Below are positions 21,472-32,914 of a DNA stretch of 64,000 bases, piece by piece. The first letter of the stretch is position 1; each line of letters opens with the position of its first letter. This DNA is from Panulirus ornatus (Eukaryota; Arthropoda; Malacostraca; Decapoda; Palinuridae): assembly GCF_036320965.1 (NCBI RefSeq), contig NC_092261.1, forward strand, positions 15,419,197 through 15,483,196, read 5' to 3'. The notes under the pieces were generated by a model that worked only from the letters and a program-made list of their open reading frames with translations, did no database searches and had not been told where the DNA came from. The translations under genes and the position numbers were made by a program.

Positions 21472-21690
21472 AGGGATAGGGGAGAAAGAATGAATACTGC
21501 TCTGTGTGTCGTAGAAGGCAACTAAAAAGGGTGGAAGTGGGGTGCTGAAAATCCTCCACTCCTGTTTTACCTTTCTGAGAGAAGGAACAAAGAAGGGGGC
21601 CAAGTGAGGATTTTTCCCTCTAAAGCTCCGTCATCTGTTCTTGAAGCTACCTCACTGATGCATATGAGGAATATGTATGAAAAAAAATTA
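21472..21690 (+). mobile_element. SINE-like non-autonomous element, full length
   Basis: About 220 bases beginning agggataggggagaaagaat, which matches the RTE 5' UTR start (compare 7652 and 22,037). It continues with gtcgtagaaggcaactaaaa and a GAAGGAACA-AAGAAGGGGGCC part, and ends with GCTACCTCACTGATGC and poly(A), matching the RTE 3' tail. It has no coding capacity and no clear tRNA-type A/B box. It would depend on the RTE machinery. Confidence 0.65.
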
Positions 21691-22012
21691 TAACTTTACA
21701 AATACTCTGCATTAACCATTTTCTCAGTACATCTGTTCTATTCAACCACCACTTTTAAACTAGAATATTATCATTTACATGTTTCTTGCTTAATTTTCAC
21801 TGGTACACCTCTGGAAGACCTGTCCACTGTCCACATCGTCAGCCTCTTCTTAAATCTTAAAGGTTGTGATCAAGTCAATCCTAACTCAACTCTCTTCCAA
21901 GAGAGAGAAACCTAAAGCCTCCAACTTTTGCCTGTAGCACAGTTCTCTTAATTCTGGTTCCATGTTTATTGCCCTCTGCACCTTCTTTATGAGCACTTTA
22001 AATCAATCAACG
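21691..22012 (-). mobile_element. CR1/L2-like LINE remnant, 3' part
   Basis: Minus-strand translation shows a broken C-terminal segment of the CR1/L2 type (KVQRAINMEPELRELCY, then LEALGFLSLGRE). It is probably part of the same old element as 25,491-26,295 and 27,999-29,045, split by RTE insertions. Confidence 0.55.
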
Positions 22013-22036
22013 AACAGGCATAAAAATCAAAAAATC

Positions 22037-23147
22037 ATAGGGGATAGGGGAAAAGGAATACTTCCCATGTATTCCCCACGTGTCGTAGAAGGTGACTACA
22101 GAAGGCGGGAGTGGGGGAGAGCTAGAAATGGAGTGATCCTCCTCCTCAAAGGTTCAGATTGGGGTGTCTGAATGTGTGTGGATGTAACCAAGATGAGAAG
22201 AAAGAAGAGATAGGTAGTATGTTTGAGGAAAGAAGCCTGGATGTTCTGGCTCTGAGTGAAACAAAGCTCCAGGGTAAAGGGAAAAAATGGTTTGGAAAAG
22301 TTATGGGAGTAAAGTCAGGGGTCGGTGAGAGGACAAGAGCTAAGGAAGGAGTAGCATTACTCCTGAAGCAGGGGCTCTGGCAGTGTGTCATAGAGTGTGA
22401 GAAAGTAAATTCTTGACTGACGTGGGTAAAACTGAAAGTGGAATGAGAGAGATGGGTGATTTTTAGTGCTGGTCATGAGAAGCATGAGAAGTAAGTGTTT
22501 TGGGACCAGCTGAATGAGTGTAACAGCAGCTTTGGTGCACAAGACTGGATATTAGTGATGGATGATTTAAATGCGAAGGTGAGGAATGGAACAGTTGAGG
22601 GTATAATTGGTGTACATTGGGTATTCAGTGTTGTGAATGGAAATGGCAAAGAGCTTGTGAATTTGTGTGCTGAAAAAAAGGCTGGTGATTGGAAATATCT
22701 GGATTTAAAAGAGATATACATAAGTATACATATGAGAGCAGGAGAGATGGTCAAATGGCATTATTGGATTACGTGCTAATTGATAGGCATGTGAAAGAGA
22801 GACTTTTGGATGTTACTGTGATGAGAGGGGTAGCTGGAGAGGTGTTTGATCGCTAACTTGTGGAGGTGAAGGTGAAGATTTGTAGAAGTTCTCATAAAAG
22901 GACGAGAGAACGTTGGGGAGAAGAGGGTGGTGAGAGTAAGTGAGCTTGGAAAGGAGACTTGTGTGAGTAAGTGCCAGGAGAGAATGAGTGTAGAATAGCA
23001 AAAGGTGAGAGCAAATGACGTGAGGGGAGTGGGTGAGGAATGGGATGTATTTAAGGAAGCAGTGATGGCATGCGCAAAAAATGTATGTGGCATTAGAAAG
23101 GTGGGAGGTGGGCAGATAAGAAAGGGTATTGAGTGGTGGTATGAAGA
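22037..23147 (+). mobile_element. RTE-type LINE copy 11, 5' half
   Basis: Contains the family 5' end (ggggataggggaaaaggaat) and the endonuclease region (LALSETKLQGKGKKWFGKV, DDLNAKVRNGTVEGIIGVH). Several stops and deletions. It ends at the GSEWWDEEV-like stretch near 23,140, where an opposite copy begins. Confidence 0.75.
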
Positions 23148-25368
23148 TGTACACAGACATGTACATATATACACATATGCATATCCATACTTGCTGCTTT
23201 CATCCATTCCTGTCGCCACCTCGCCACATATGAAATAGCATTCCACCCCTCCAGCGAGGCAGAGCCAGGAACAGACAAAAAAGGCCATATTCGTTCCCAT
23301 CCAGTCTCTAGCTGTCATGCGTAATGCACCGAAGACACAGCTCCCTTTCCACATCCAGACCCCACAGGCCTTTCCATGGTTTACCCCAGATGCTTCACAT
23401 GCCCTGGTTCAATCCATTGACAGCACATCGACCCCAGTATACCACATCATTTCAATTCACTCTATTCCTTGCATACCTTTCACCCTCCTGTAAGTTCAGG
23501 CCCCAATCACTCAAAATCTTTTTCACTCCATCCTTTCACCTCCAATTTGGTCTCCTGCTTCTCCTTGTTCCCTCCACCTCTGACACATGCATCCACTTAG
23601 TCAATCTTTCCTCACTCATTCTCTCCATATGTCCAAACCATTTCAAAACACCCTCTTCTGCTCTCTCAACCACACTCTTTTTATTATCACGCATCCCTCT
23701 TATCCTTTCATTACTCAACCAAACTCACACCTCTTAGTGTCCTCAACATTTCATTTCCAACACATCCACCCTCCTCCACACAACCTTATCTATAGCCCAT
23801 GTCTCTCAACCATAAAACATTGTTGGAACCACTATTCCTTCAAACATACCCATTTTCTGCTTTCCGAGATAACGTTCTTACCTTCCACACATTTTCCAAC
23901 ACTCTCAGAACCTTTGCTCCCTCCCCCATCCTGTGACTCACTTCAGCTTCCATCCACTGCGAAGTCCACTCCCAGATATCTAAAACACTTCATTTTCTCC
24001 AGTTTTTCTCCATTCAAACTTAACTCCCAATCAACTTGTCCCTAAACCCTACTGAAGCTAATACCCTTCCTTTTATTCACATCTACTCTCAACTTTCATC
24101 TTTCACAAACTTTACTTAACTCAGTCACCAACTTCTGCAGTTTTTCACCCGAATCAGCCACCAGTGCTGTATTATCAGCAAACAACAACTGACTTACTTC
24201 CCAAGCCCTTTCACCAACAACAGACTGCATACTTAAACCTCTCTCCAAAACTCTTGCATTCACCTCCCTAACAACCTCATCCATAAACAAATTAAACAAC
24301 CATAGAGACATCATGCACCCCTGCCACAAACCAACATTCAATGGGAACCAATCACTTTCCTCTCTTGCTACTCGTACACATGCCTTACATCCTTGTTAAG
24401 AACTTTTCAGTGCTTCTAGCAACTTACCTCCCACACCATTTACTTTTAAAACCTTCCATACGGCATCTCTATCCACCCTATCACATGCCTTCTCCAGATT
24501 CATTAATGCTACATACAAATCCATTCTTCAAAGCAAACAACAGATCAACACATCCTCTACCACTCCTGAAACCACACTGCTCTTACCCAATCTGATGCTC
24601 TGTACATGCCTTTACCCTCTCAATCAATACCCTCTCAAATAATTTCCCAGGAATACTCGATAAACTTATGTCCCTGTAATTTGAACACTCACCTTTATCC
24701 CCTTTGCCTCTGTACAATGGCACCATGCATGCATTATGCCAATCCTCATGCACTTACCATGATCCATACATACAATGAATATCCTTACCAACCAATCAAC
24801 AACCCAGTCACTCCCTTTTACAATAAATTCCACTGCAATACCATCCAAACCCGCCGCCTTGCCGGCTTTCATCTTCTGCAAAGCTTTCACTACTTCTCTG
24901 TTCACCAAACCATTCTCCCTGACCCTCTCACTTTGCACACCACTCTGACCAAAACAAGCTACATCTGTCACTATATCACCAAACACGTTCAACAAACCTT
25001 CAAAACATTCACTTCATTCTCATTTCATCACTACTTATTACCTCCCCATTTGCCCCTTTCACTAACATTCCCATTCGTTCTCTCGTCTTACGCACTTTAT
25101 TTACCTCCTTCCAAAACTTCATTTTATTCTCCCTAGAATTTAATGATACTCTCTCATCCCAACTCGCATTTGCCCTCTATTTCACCTCTTACACCTTTTT
25201 CTTGACCTCCTGCCACTTTCTTTTATACATCTCTCAGTCATTTGCACTACTTCTCTGCAAAAATCATCCAAACACCTTTCTCCTCTCTTTCACTAACAAT
25301 CTTACTTCTTCATCCCACCATTCATTACCCAGTCTAATCTGCCCATCTCCCACCTTTTTCATGTCATA
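23148..25368 (-). mobile_element. RTE-type LINE copy 12
   Basis: Minus-strand copy with 3' UTR, RT and linker. The RT box reads FADNTALVADS and many small indels are present, so it is inactive. Confidence 0.8.
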
Positions 25369-25490
25369 TGTCAATATGTATATGTGCATTCATGTATATA
25401 TATGTGCATATGAGTGGAAGGGTCATTCTTCCTTTCCTGGTGCTACCTCGCTGATGTGGGAAATGGCGCTCAAGTAAAATATATATCATA
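25369..25490 (+). mobile_element. RTE-type 3' UTR tail fragment
   Basis: TATGTATATG-type sequence followed by GCTACCTCGCTGATGTGGG and an AAATAAATAA-type end, the family tail without coding sequence. Confidence 0.7.
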
Positions 25491-26295
25491 AATAAATAAT
25501 CTAATGGTTCATTGGAATTTGGCTGCCATTCAGCTGAAAATACACAGTTGAGGTATTACAGGTTTTACAGAACTGGGAGGTCATGAAGGTTACCATTCAA
25601 CTAATTATAAAAAACCCTAAGATCAAGGTGGACTGGATATTTCCACATTGGATAAGCACATGGGTGAGGTACATCCAGATAGACAGGGTTGTAGATATCT
25701 ATGAATGTTTACAGAGTAAACAATATGGTTTATGAATTATGCACTTGAGTGAACATTCAGTGATGAATAGTTACAATAATAAAGTAGTGTTCTTTGTTTT
25801 TCTTTTCGTGAAGTGACTAAATCTGAGAAGCTTATTCTAGTTTTGGCCTTATTTAGGATATGAATAGCGTGCTAAATTATCCTTATCCATATACTTCAAA
25901 GCTATCCTGATATTTACCAGCAGATGGTTTGGCTTCTTAACATTTCTCTTGATATGGGACACTGGCAGCAGGTTAGGGATGATGTTGACTCCTAAGTCCT
26001 TCTCACACATAGAATTCTGAAATCTATAACTTGCTGGGCAATGTTTAAACTAAACTACTGCATGGGTTTAATTCTATCAACTTGATCATATTTAACCTGC
26101 TGCATTGGTTTAATTCTATCAACTATATTTCAGTCCAACTTTGGAGTCTGTTTATGTACACTAATAGACTGATGCAAACCTCCTCACTTTTCCCTTCTCT
26201 CATGACCTTTGCATCATCTGCAAACTTTTTCAGGTAAGATTCAATTCCTTACTTCAAGTCATTAGTATAGATTAAGAAGAGTAATGGTCCCAGAT
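25491..26295 (-). mobile_element. CR1/L2-like LINE remnant, RT part
   Basis: Minus-strand translation shows GPLLFLIYTNDLK and FADDAKVMREGKSEE, the RT motifs around the catalytic YADD/FADD box in CR1/L2-type elements. Lower down is a broken EKDLGV-like segment. A short local duplication (tttaattctatcaact) occurs near 26,065-26,120. Confidence 0.6.
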
Positions 26296-27998
26296 AAGAG
26301 AGAGGCATTTGGATGATTATTTTCAAGGAAATAATGCAAATGACTGGGAGATGTATAAAAGAAAGAGGCAGGAGGTCAAGAGAAAGGTGCAGCAGGTGAA
26401 AAACAGGGCAAATGAGAGTTGGGGTGAGAGAGTATCATTGAATTTTAGGGAGAATAAAAAGATATTTTGGAAGGAGGTAAATAAAGTGCATAAGACAAGG
26501 GAACAAATGGGAACATCAGTGAAGGGGGCTAATGGGGAGGTGATAACAAGTAGTGGTGACGTGAGAAGATGGAGTATTTTGAAGGTTTGTTGAATGTGTT
26601 TGATGATGGAGTGGCAGGTATAAGGTGTTTTGGTTGAGGTGGTGTGCAAAGTGAGGGGGTTAGGGAGAATGATTTGGTAAACAGAAAAGAGGTAATAAAA
26701 GCTTTCCGGAAAATGAGAGCCGGCAAGGCAGCAGGTTTGGATGGTATTGCAGTGGAATTTATCAAAAAAGGGGGTGACTGTATTGTTGAGTGGTTGGTAA
26801 GGTTATTTAATGTATGTATGACTCATGGTGAGGTGCCTGAGGATTGGCGGAATGCTTGCATAGTGCCATTGTACAAAGGCAAAGGGGATAAACGTGAGTG
26901 CTCAAATTACAGAGGTATAAGTTTGTTGAGTATTCCTGGGAAATTATATGGGAGGGTATTGATTGAGAGGGTGAAGGCATGTACAGAACATCAGATTGGG
27001 GAAGAGCAGTGTGGTTTCAGAAGTGGTAGAGGCTGTGTGGATCAGGTGGTTGCTTTGAAGAATGTATGTCAGAAATACTTAGAAAAGCAAATGGATTTGT
27101 ATGTAGCATTTATGGATCTGGAGAAGGCATATGACAGAGTTGATAGAGATGTTCTGTGGAAGGTATTAAGAATATATAGTTTGGGAGGCAAAATGTTAGA
27201 AGCAGTGAAAAGTTTTTATCGAGGATGTAAGGCATGTGTACGTGTAGGAAGAGAGGAGAGTGATTGGTTCTCAGTGAACGTTGGTTTGTGGCAGGGGTAA
27301 TAAAATGAGAGTGGTTGAGAGAGCAGAAGAGGGTGTTTTGAAATGGTTTGGTCACATGGAGAGAACGAGTGAGGAAAGATTGACAAAGAGGATATATGTG
27401 TCGGAGGTGGAGGAAACGAGGAGTGGGAGACGAAATTGCAGGTGGAAAGATGGAGTGAAAAAGATTTTGAGTGATCGGGGCCTGAACATGCAGGAGGGTG
27501 AAAGCCATGCAAGGAACAGAGTGAATTGGAAAGATATGGTATACAGGGGTCGATGTGCTGTCAATGGATTGAACCAGGGCATGTGAAGCTCCTGGGGTAA
27601 ACCATAGAAAGTTCTTTGGGGCCTAGATGTGGAAAGGGAGCTGTGGTGTTGGTGCATTATACATGACAGCTAGAGACCGAGTGTGAACGAATGTGGCCTT
27701 TGTTGTCTTTTCCTAGCGCTACCTCGCACACATGCGGGGGGAGGGGGTTGTTATTTCATGTGTGGCGGGGCGGCGACGGGAATGAATAAGGGCAGACAGT
27801 ATGAATTATGTACATGTGTATATATGTATATGTCTGTGTGTGTATATATATGTATACACTGAGATGTATAGGTATGTATATGTGCGTGTGTAGACGTGTA
27901 TGTATATACATGTGTATGTGGGTGGGCTGGGCCATTCTTTCGTCTGTTTTCTTGCGCTACCTCGCTAACGCGGGAGACAGCGACAAAGTATGATAATA
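26296..27998 (+). mobile_element. RTE-type LINE copy 13, internally deleted
   Basis: Starts at the REAFG linker and reads RT up to LWQG at 27,298. It then jumps straight to the VVERAEEGVLKWFGHMER tail, losing the catalytic FADD box and everything between. It ends with a long 3' UTR and the GGGAGACAGCGACAAAG tail. It is inserted in the old CR1/L2-like element. Confidence 0.8.
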
Positions 27999-29045
27999 AT
28001 AGACTATATATGACATTCACCTTTTTCCATTCCTTTGGCACTATGCCACTCTCAAGTGACATCTTCAACAATACTTCAGGAGGCTTATCTAGCATTTCTG
28101 CACACGTCTTTAGCACAAATAGTAAAATTTCATCATGACCATGTCTTGTATTAATATCTTTTCCAGGTATCTCAATGATTTCCAAAACCTCCCCTTTCTT
28201 TCATACTGATGTTTGGGCTATAGTGTCCTCCTGAGTGAAAATACTTTTGAACTTGTTAATCATTTCTTTGCATATCCATACATCAACCTCTGCAATTTTT
28301 CATTCTGAATCCTATAGCCTGATCAACTGCCTCTTAACTGAAAACTGATTCTTGATGAATTTATGAAAAGTTTTGGATTTTCCCTTGCTTTGTCCACATT
28401 TCTTCAAAATTTCTTTGTTCCTCCTTTCTTGTCCTTCTATTCTTATTGTTTGCTCTCTTATGATATGCAAATGCTCCAAGGTCAGAATGTCATCTATATC
28501 TTTGTCTCTGCACATCTCGAAACTCCTTTGCTTTATGACATCTTTTATTAAACTATTCTTTCCTCTTTCTTCCTGTTTCCTCTTTGTTTTAGGCTTGAGG
28601 TATCCATGACTCTGTGCCTTCACTCTACATTTCACAGAATCTCTCACCACAAAGCCCTGGTGCCTGGCTCCTTAATTCCATTTCCCAATCTACATTATCA
28701 TGGAAATGACTGAAGTTTGTTTAGTTTCCTGTCTCACCTCTGCTCTTTTAATGATCTCTTTAACCACATATTCAAACTTAATCATTACATCATCACTCCT
28801 TCCAACTGGTGTATGATATATAATTTTCTCAATATCCATGTTGTATGATTAAAGGGATGATCTAGTACTGATGGTGCATCAGTTTCTTTCATCCTATTGT
28901 CCTTCAGCTTCATGACATACAGGTTCATGAAATGTTCCTGCATACACTGTAAAGACTCATGCCTCCATGACTCCATATGGCCATGAAAATGTAAATTCCC
29001 CTAATCTATCTCCTTACAATTGAAATCTCCCAGTGTCAGTACTTT
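27999..29045 (-). mobile_element. CR1/L2-like LINE remnant, endonuclease end and linker
   Basis: Minus strand: LTLGDFNCKEID (GDFN endonuclease signature), then a linker with MVRDSVKCRVKAQSHGYLKP, and the pre-RT motif HDEILLFVLKTCAEMLDKP with SGIVPKEWKKVNV. This order is typical of CR1/L2-type elements. Frames are broken several times. Confidence 0.6.
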
Positions 29046-29222
29046 ATCATCGCCAAGATGCAAGTGTTTCACAGCTTCATGATCAGACATCCCACCAGCT
29101 ACCCCACTCATCATATTCACATCCAAGAGACTGTCCTCTTCACACTTGTCAATAGGTATATAATCTATTAATACCCTCTTACCATCTTTCCTACTCACCC
29201 ACATATACTTACATATGTCCCT
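29046..29222 (-). mobile_element. RTE-type endonuclease fragment joined to CR1/L2-like endonuclease
   Basis: One open frame (29,001-29,204) reads from RTE-like SRKDGKRVLIDYIPIDK and LLDVNMMSG...GGMSDH straight into EAVKHLHLGDDKVLTLGDFN of the other family. This is a chimeric endonuclease at the sequence level. Confidence 0.55.
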
Positions 29223-29745
29223 TTCTTTTCATACTTGATTGCAATTTCCTGCATTAACAAGGCAGCAACATGAAGATATGAAGAAAGGCTGCATCCAGTT
29301 ATATCTATCCTCTAGCTGTAATGTGTAATGCTGGGAAACCACAGCTCCTTGCCCCCAACCAGGCCCCACAGACCTTTCCACGGTTTACCCCAGACACTTC
29401 ACATGCCCTGATTCAGTCCACTGACAGTATGTCAAACCCAGTATACCACATCAATCCAATTCACACTATCCCTTACACCCTTTCACCTCATGTTCAGGCT
29501 CCAATTGCTCAATATCTTTTTTGCTCCATCCTTCCATCTCCAATTTGGTCTCCCCGTTCTCCTTGTTCTCTCCACTTCTGATACATATATCCTCTCTGTC
29601 AACCTTTCTTCACCTATTTTCTCCATATGTTAAAACCATTTCAGCTCTTCAGCTATCTGAGCCCCAATTTTTTCGTTGCCATGCCTCACTCATACCTTTT
29701 CATTACTTACTCAATAAAGCCACCTCACAACACTCTCTTTGATTC
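29223..29745 (-). mobile_element. RTE-type LINE copy 14, 3' end only
   Basis: Minus-strand 3' UTR and C-terminal coding part (matching MSEERLTKRIYVSEVEG and VERAEEGVLKWFGH regions), 5'-truncated at about 29,745 and diverged. Confidence 0.7.
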
Positions 29746-29855
29746 CCGTTTCTCCTCTTGCTCTACCTTGGATGACTCTAACATTCCTTCACCCACCAAT
29801 GCTCCTCTTACTAATCCTATGTCCCTTCCAGTCATGGACAAAATTCAACTTCAAG
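29746..29855 (+). mobile_element. Jockey-like LINE fragment, plus orientation
   Basis: Plus-strand translation gives STLDDSNIPSPTNAPLTNPM, like the linker upstream of RT in the Jockey-like family, but in the opposite direction to the neighbouring copy at 29,856-31,950. It suggests a local inversion. Confidence 0.5.
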
Positions 29856-31950
29856 GCCAGGCCTTGGTTGAAATATAGAAAGAATTATGAAATGGGAAAA
29901 GAAACGACAAGGGAAAGTATTTACAAATTTTGGAGGAAGTGCAAGACATATACATTTTTGAAATGTGCCAGGTCATAGTTATTGGGATAAACATGACAAG
30001 GTAGAGAGTTCCAAAGCTTTGATGTGTAGGGAAAGAAGCAGGTATCAAAATGGCCCACCCTTGAGTTGCCGATGGCCACACAAATAATCATGTGATGCAG
30101 GAGCTTATCAAGTATTGCGTGGCCTAGCTTGTGGTGGGGGCACACAAGCAGCCAGCTCTCAGGAGCAGAAACCAAAGTAATACCTAGAGAAGAGGGAAAG
30201 TGAACCAACGCTGTGGCATAGGGCAAGGGGGTCAAGTTTGGAGGTTAGCCCGGGACAGTTTATTAGTTGGACCACTTTCGACTCAACTCTGAAAAGTAAG
30301 CGTACAGAGCTAGAACTACCCCAAATGAGAGAGCAGTACTCTATACAAGGACAAATCACTCCCTTGTATAAACAGTGTGCCTGTTCTGAAGAGAAGTAGT
30401 TTTGACATCTAAACAGGACACCCAGTTTCTTCCTGTTATGTGGGGTTTCTAAGAAAGAGTGGATGTTACAGTAATATCAAGTATGTTCAGTGAGTCAAGG
30501 TGGAATTGTAGAACTGTCAAAGGAAAGACGAGAGTTGTGAGGGTTTTCCATAGAGAGATGAGCAGAAATTGGGTCATGAATGCAAGTCTGAGTTTACTGA
30601 GGAAGCTGTAACAAGACGAGATGCAGATTGAGTGAGAGAAGAGGGAGCAGACCTGAAGGATGTTGATGAATGCAGTGTTGAGTTATCAGCATATGAGTGC
30701 ATTGGATTATTTGTGGAGAAGGAATTGTTGAAAAAAAGGAGAAAAACTGTAAGGGACCAGAAAAAACCTTCAAGCACACTGTTGCTGATGGAGAAAAGGG
30801 GGGAGGCTGATCCATCAAGAACCACAGAAACAGATTGGCCACAGAGGATGCCAGATATGAAGGAACAAAGTGAGGGAGGGAAGCCAAAAGAGGGAGCATA
30901 GCAATGAAACCCTGATGCCACACTCTGTCATCAGCCTTATACATGTCAAGGGCAACTACACATGACTCTCCCAAATCTCTCAGGGATGATGACCAGACAT
31001 TAGTAAAATAGGAAAGAATATCACAAGTGGATCTTGCCTTACAGAAGCCAAACTGGTGATCAGAGAGAAGACTGATTTTTGAGGTATTTAAGGATATGGG
31101 GGTTGAGGGGGGATTCAAAGATTGGAAATAGTAAGTGTCAGATGTCAAATTGATCACCCTTTTTAGGGATGGGATGTATCAATGCATGTTTCCATGGAGA
31201 AGGAAAAGTTTTGGTTTTTAAGCAGAAACGGAATAGATAAGCAAGCATAGGTGCAAGTCCAGAGGCACACTCTTTCAGTGCACAGGGATGGGAAGTGCTT
31301 TTCGGACAGTCCGAAAAGAGATTCCAGGAAGAGGCATAGGATTAGTAAGAGAAGCATCAGGGGGTGAAGGAGTTAAAGGAGAAACAGGAACCATCAAAGA
31401 GAGTACCGTCAGATCGGAAAATTGAAGGAAAGGTACAGCGACAGAAGTCATTAAGAGAAGCCCTTAGCTAAAGACTAAAAAGACCTATCAGTGGATGACA
31501 AGGAGAGGTTATCACACTTCCTTTGAATAAAGGAATGCTTCGCCTCACGGATAATGTGCTTACAGCAATTACAGGTAGTGATAGAAACAGAATGGGAACC
31601 AGAGGAAGGAGAGTTTTGCCAAGCATTATGCATGAGCCTTTCTCTAAATGGCCTCAGAACGGGAACGGTTGAACCATGGATTGGATGAAAAGGCCGTCCA
31701 GGAGGAATAGGTAATAAAGCTTCCATTCCCGTAAGAATAACCTCTTCTATGCATTTGGCGTAGACAGAAGCATCAAATAAAATACAGTAATTTACACAAA
31801 TTGAAAAAAACAAGTTACGTAAATAACTCCAGTCAGCTTTGTTGAGGTGCCAGTATTTGCCCTTTTTTTTAACTCCTGCACCTTCCTCTTCATTCCTTGC
31901 CTCCAAATGACAGTGGTCAGACATCCCACATCTCATGACATATATATCCA
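29856..31950 (-). mobile_element. Jockey-like LINE, most complete copy
   Basis: Minus-strand element with, 5' to 3', KYWHLNKADW, FIQRKCDNL with SSTDRSF, then RT motifs LLSDHQFGFCKARSTCDIL, VVALDMYKADDRVWHQG, SYADNSTLHSSTSF (catalytic YADD as YADN), and C-terminal IEYCSLIWGSSSS, CVAIGNSRVGHFDTCFFPYT and LWNSLPC. Frames switch several times. The Asp-to-Asn change in the catalytic box and the frame breaks make it inactive. Confidence 0.7.
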
Positions 31951-32112
31951 AAAGTCTCTCATTTACATGCCTATCAATTAATATCTAATCCAAAATTACT
32001 CAATGGCCATCTCTCCTACTCATATGTACGCATGTGTATGTCCTTTTTAAATCAGGTATTCCTAATCATCAGTCCTTTTTCAGCACACAACTCCACAAAC
32101 TGTTCACCATTT
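31951..32112 (-). mobile_element. RTE-type endonuclease fragment fused to Jockey-like LINE
   Basis: Minus-strand RTE endonuclease sequence (SRRDG, LIDRHVNERLLD equivalents). One frame (31,475-31,951) continues from this part (LLDIYVMRCGMSDH) into the Jockey-like KYWHLNKADW segment. Confidence 0.6.
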
Positions 32113-32399
32113 CAAGATATCAAAATATAAGCATATGAAATGCATGAAAAGATATTTTCCCTCACATGATGATATGCCATTCTTATATCATAATGTTACA
32201 TAGTGACTCAAATTTGATTCAAATCAAATTGAAAACATCAAAACTTACTGCAACAATCACAATATATACGGATGAAGAGTCATATGTACTGAGAGAAAAA
32301 TAGAAGAAAAGTTTGTTCAGGTGTATTGTTTCAAAAATGATTATGGTATTATACACTTCTCAAATTGGAATTCTACAAAAAAAAAAAGGGACAACATAC
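32113..32399. other. Unassigned sequence
   Basis: A/T-rich sequence with no recognised element or coding content. Confidence 0.5.
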
Positions 32400-32481
32400 C
32401 TTTTGAAATATATGTGCTCATCTGTGAAAGATGTTGAGGAACATCAGGGTTGACAATGGCATCTTCTAGTAGAACATGTGA
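32400..32481 (-). CDS. Candidate exon of an unrecognised host gene
   Basis: An 82-base segment bounded by a good acceptor (TTTGTTTCAG) and donor (AAAAG then GTATGT). Only one frame is open, reading SHVLLEDAIVNPDVPQHLSQ followed by MSTYISK, with a mixed composition unlike the nearby repeats. It starts in phase 0 and ends in phase 1. I do not recognise the protein. It does not join in frame to the candidate exon at 34,249-34,327 directly, so a missing exon or a separate transcript is implied. Confidence 0.4.
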
Positions 32482-32638
32482 CTGAAACAAAGGATATGTA
32501 TATAATTTATGAATAAGTAGCAAACTAAAAGAATAAATATGAAATGGACTTCCTAACTTGCAATATTTTTCATTTTATGTTAGCACTATAGGTACTCCTA
32601 TAGGTAGAGTGAAGACCAAGATGCAGCTATATACAACA

Positions 32639-32714
32639 CTAAGCCTCTTCAGCTTTTGCAGATGTGTTGATGGTCACTGCATCCAAGGTCTCACTTTCAC
32701 ATACGTTTTGTTTT
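32639..32714 (-). CDS. Candidate terminal exon of an unrecognised host gene
   Basis: It has a polypyrimidine acceptor (TTTCTTTTTCAG) followed by an open frame KQNVCESETLDAVTINTSA, then KAEEA and a stop. It is phase-compatible with the candidate exon at 34,249-34,327. Together with 40,563-40,633 and 41,708-41,802 it would give a closed reading frame of 106 residues. The splice choices were made by eye, and the exon at 32,400-32,481 lies beyond this stop, so only one of the two endings can belong to this transcript. Confidence 0.3.
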
Positions 32715-32914
32715 CTGAAAAAGAAAGATAACTGCTGTGCAGGTAATGGTACCCACAGGTATAAGGTTTTATTATGGGTAGGATATGTACTAAAGAAGCA
32801 TATAACTGTTATGAAGTTGTCAAAATTCAAGTCAAATGCTAGAAACTGGTCAGATATGACACTATCTTGCAGAAACCTCCCTAGTTGTATAGAAGACATC
32901 ATGCACAGTGTCAA
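32715..32914. other. Unassigned sequence
   Basis: Contains only short open frames with no recognised content; it leads into an RTE copy at about 32,915. Confidence 0.4.

Noticed and set aside
30632..30901. Plus-strand 89-codon charged frame
   Set aside because: Antisense to the RT region of the Jockey-like LINE on the minus strand.
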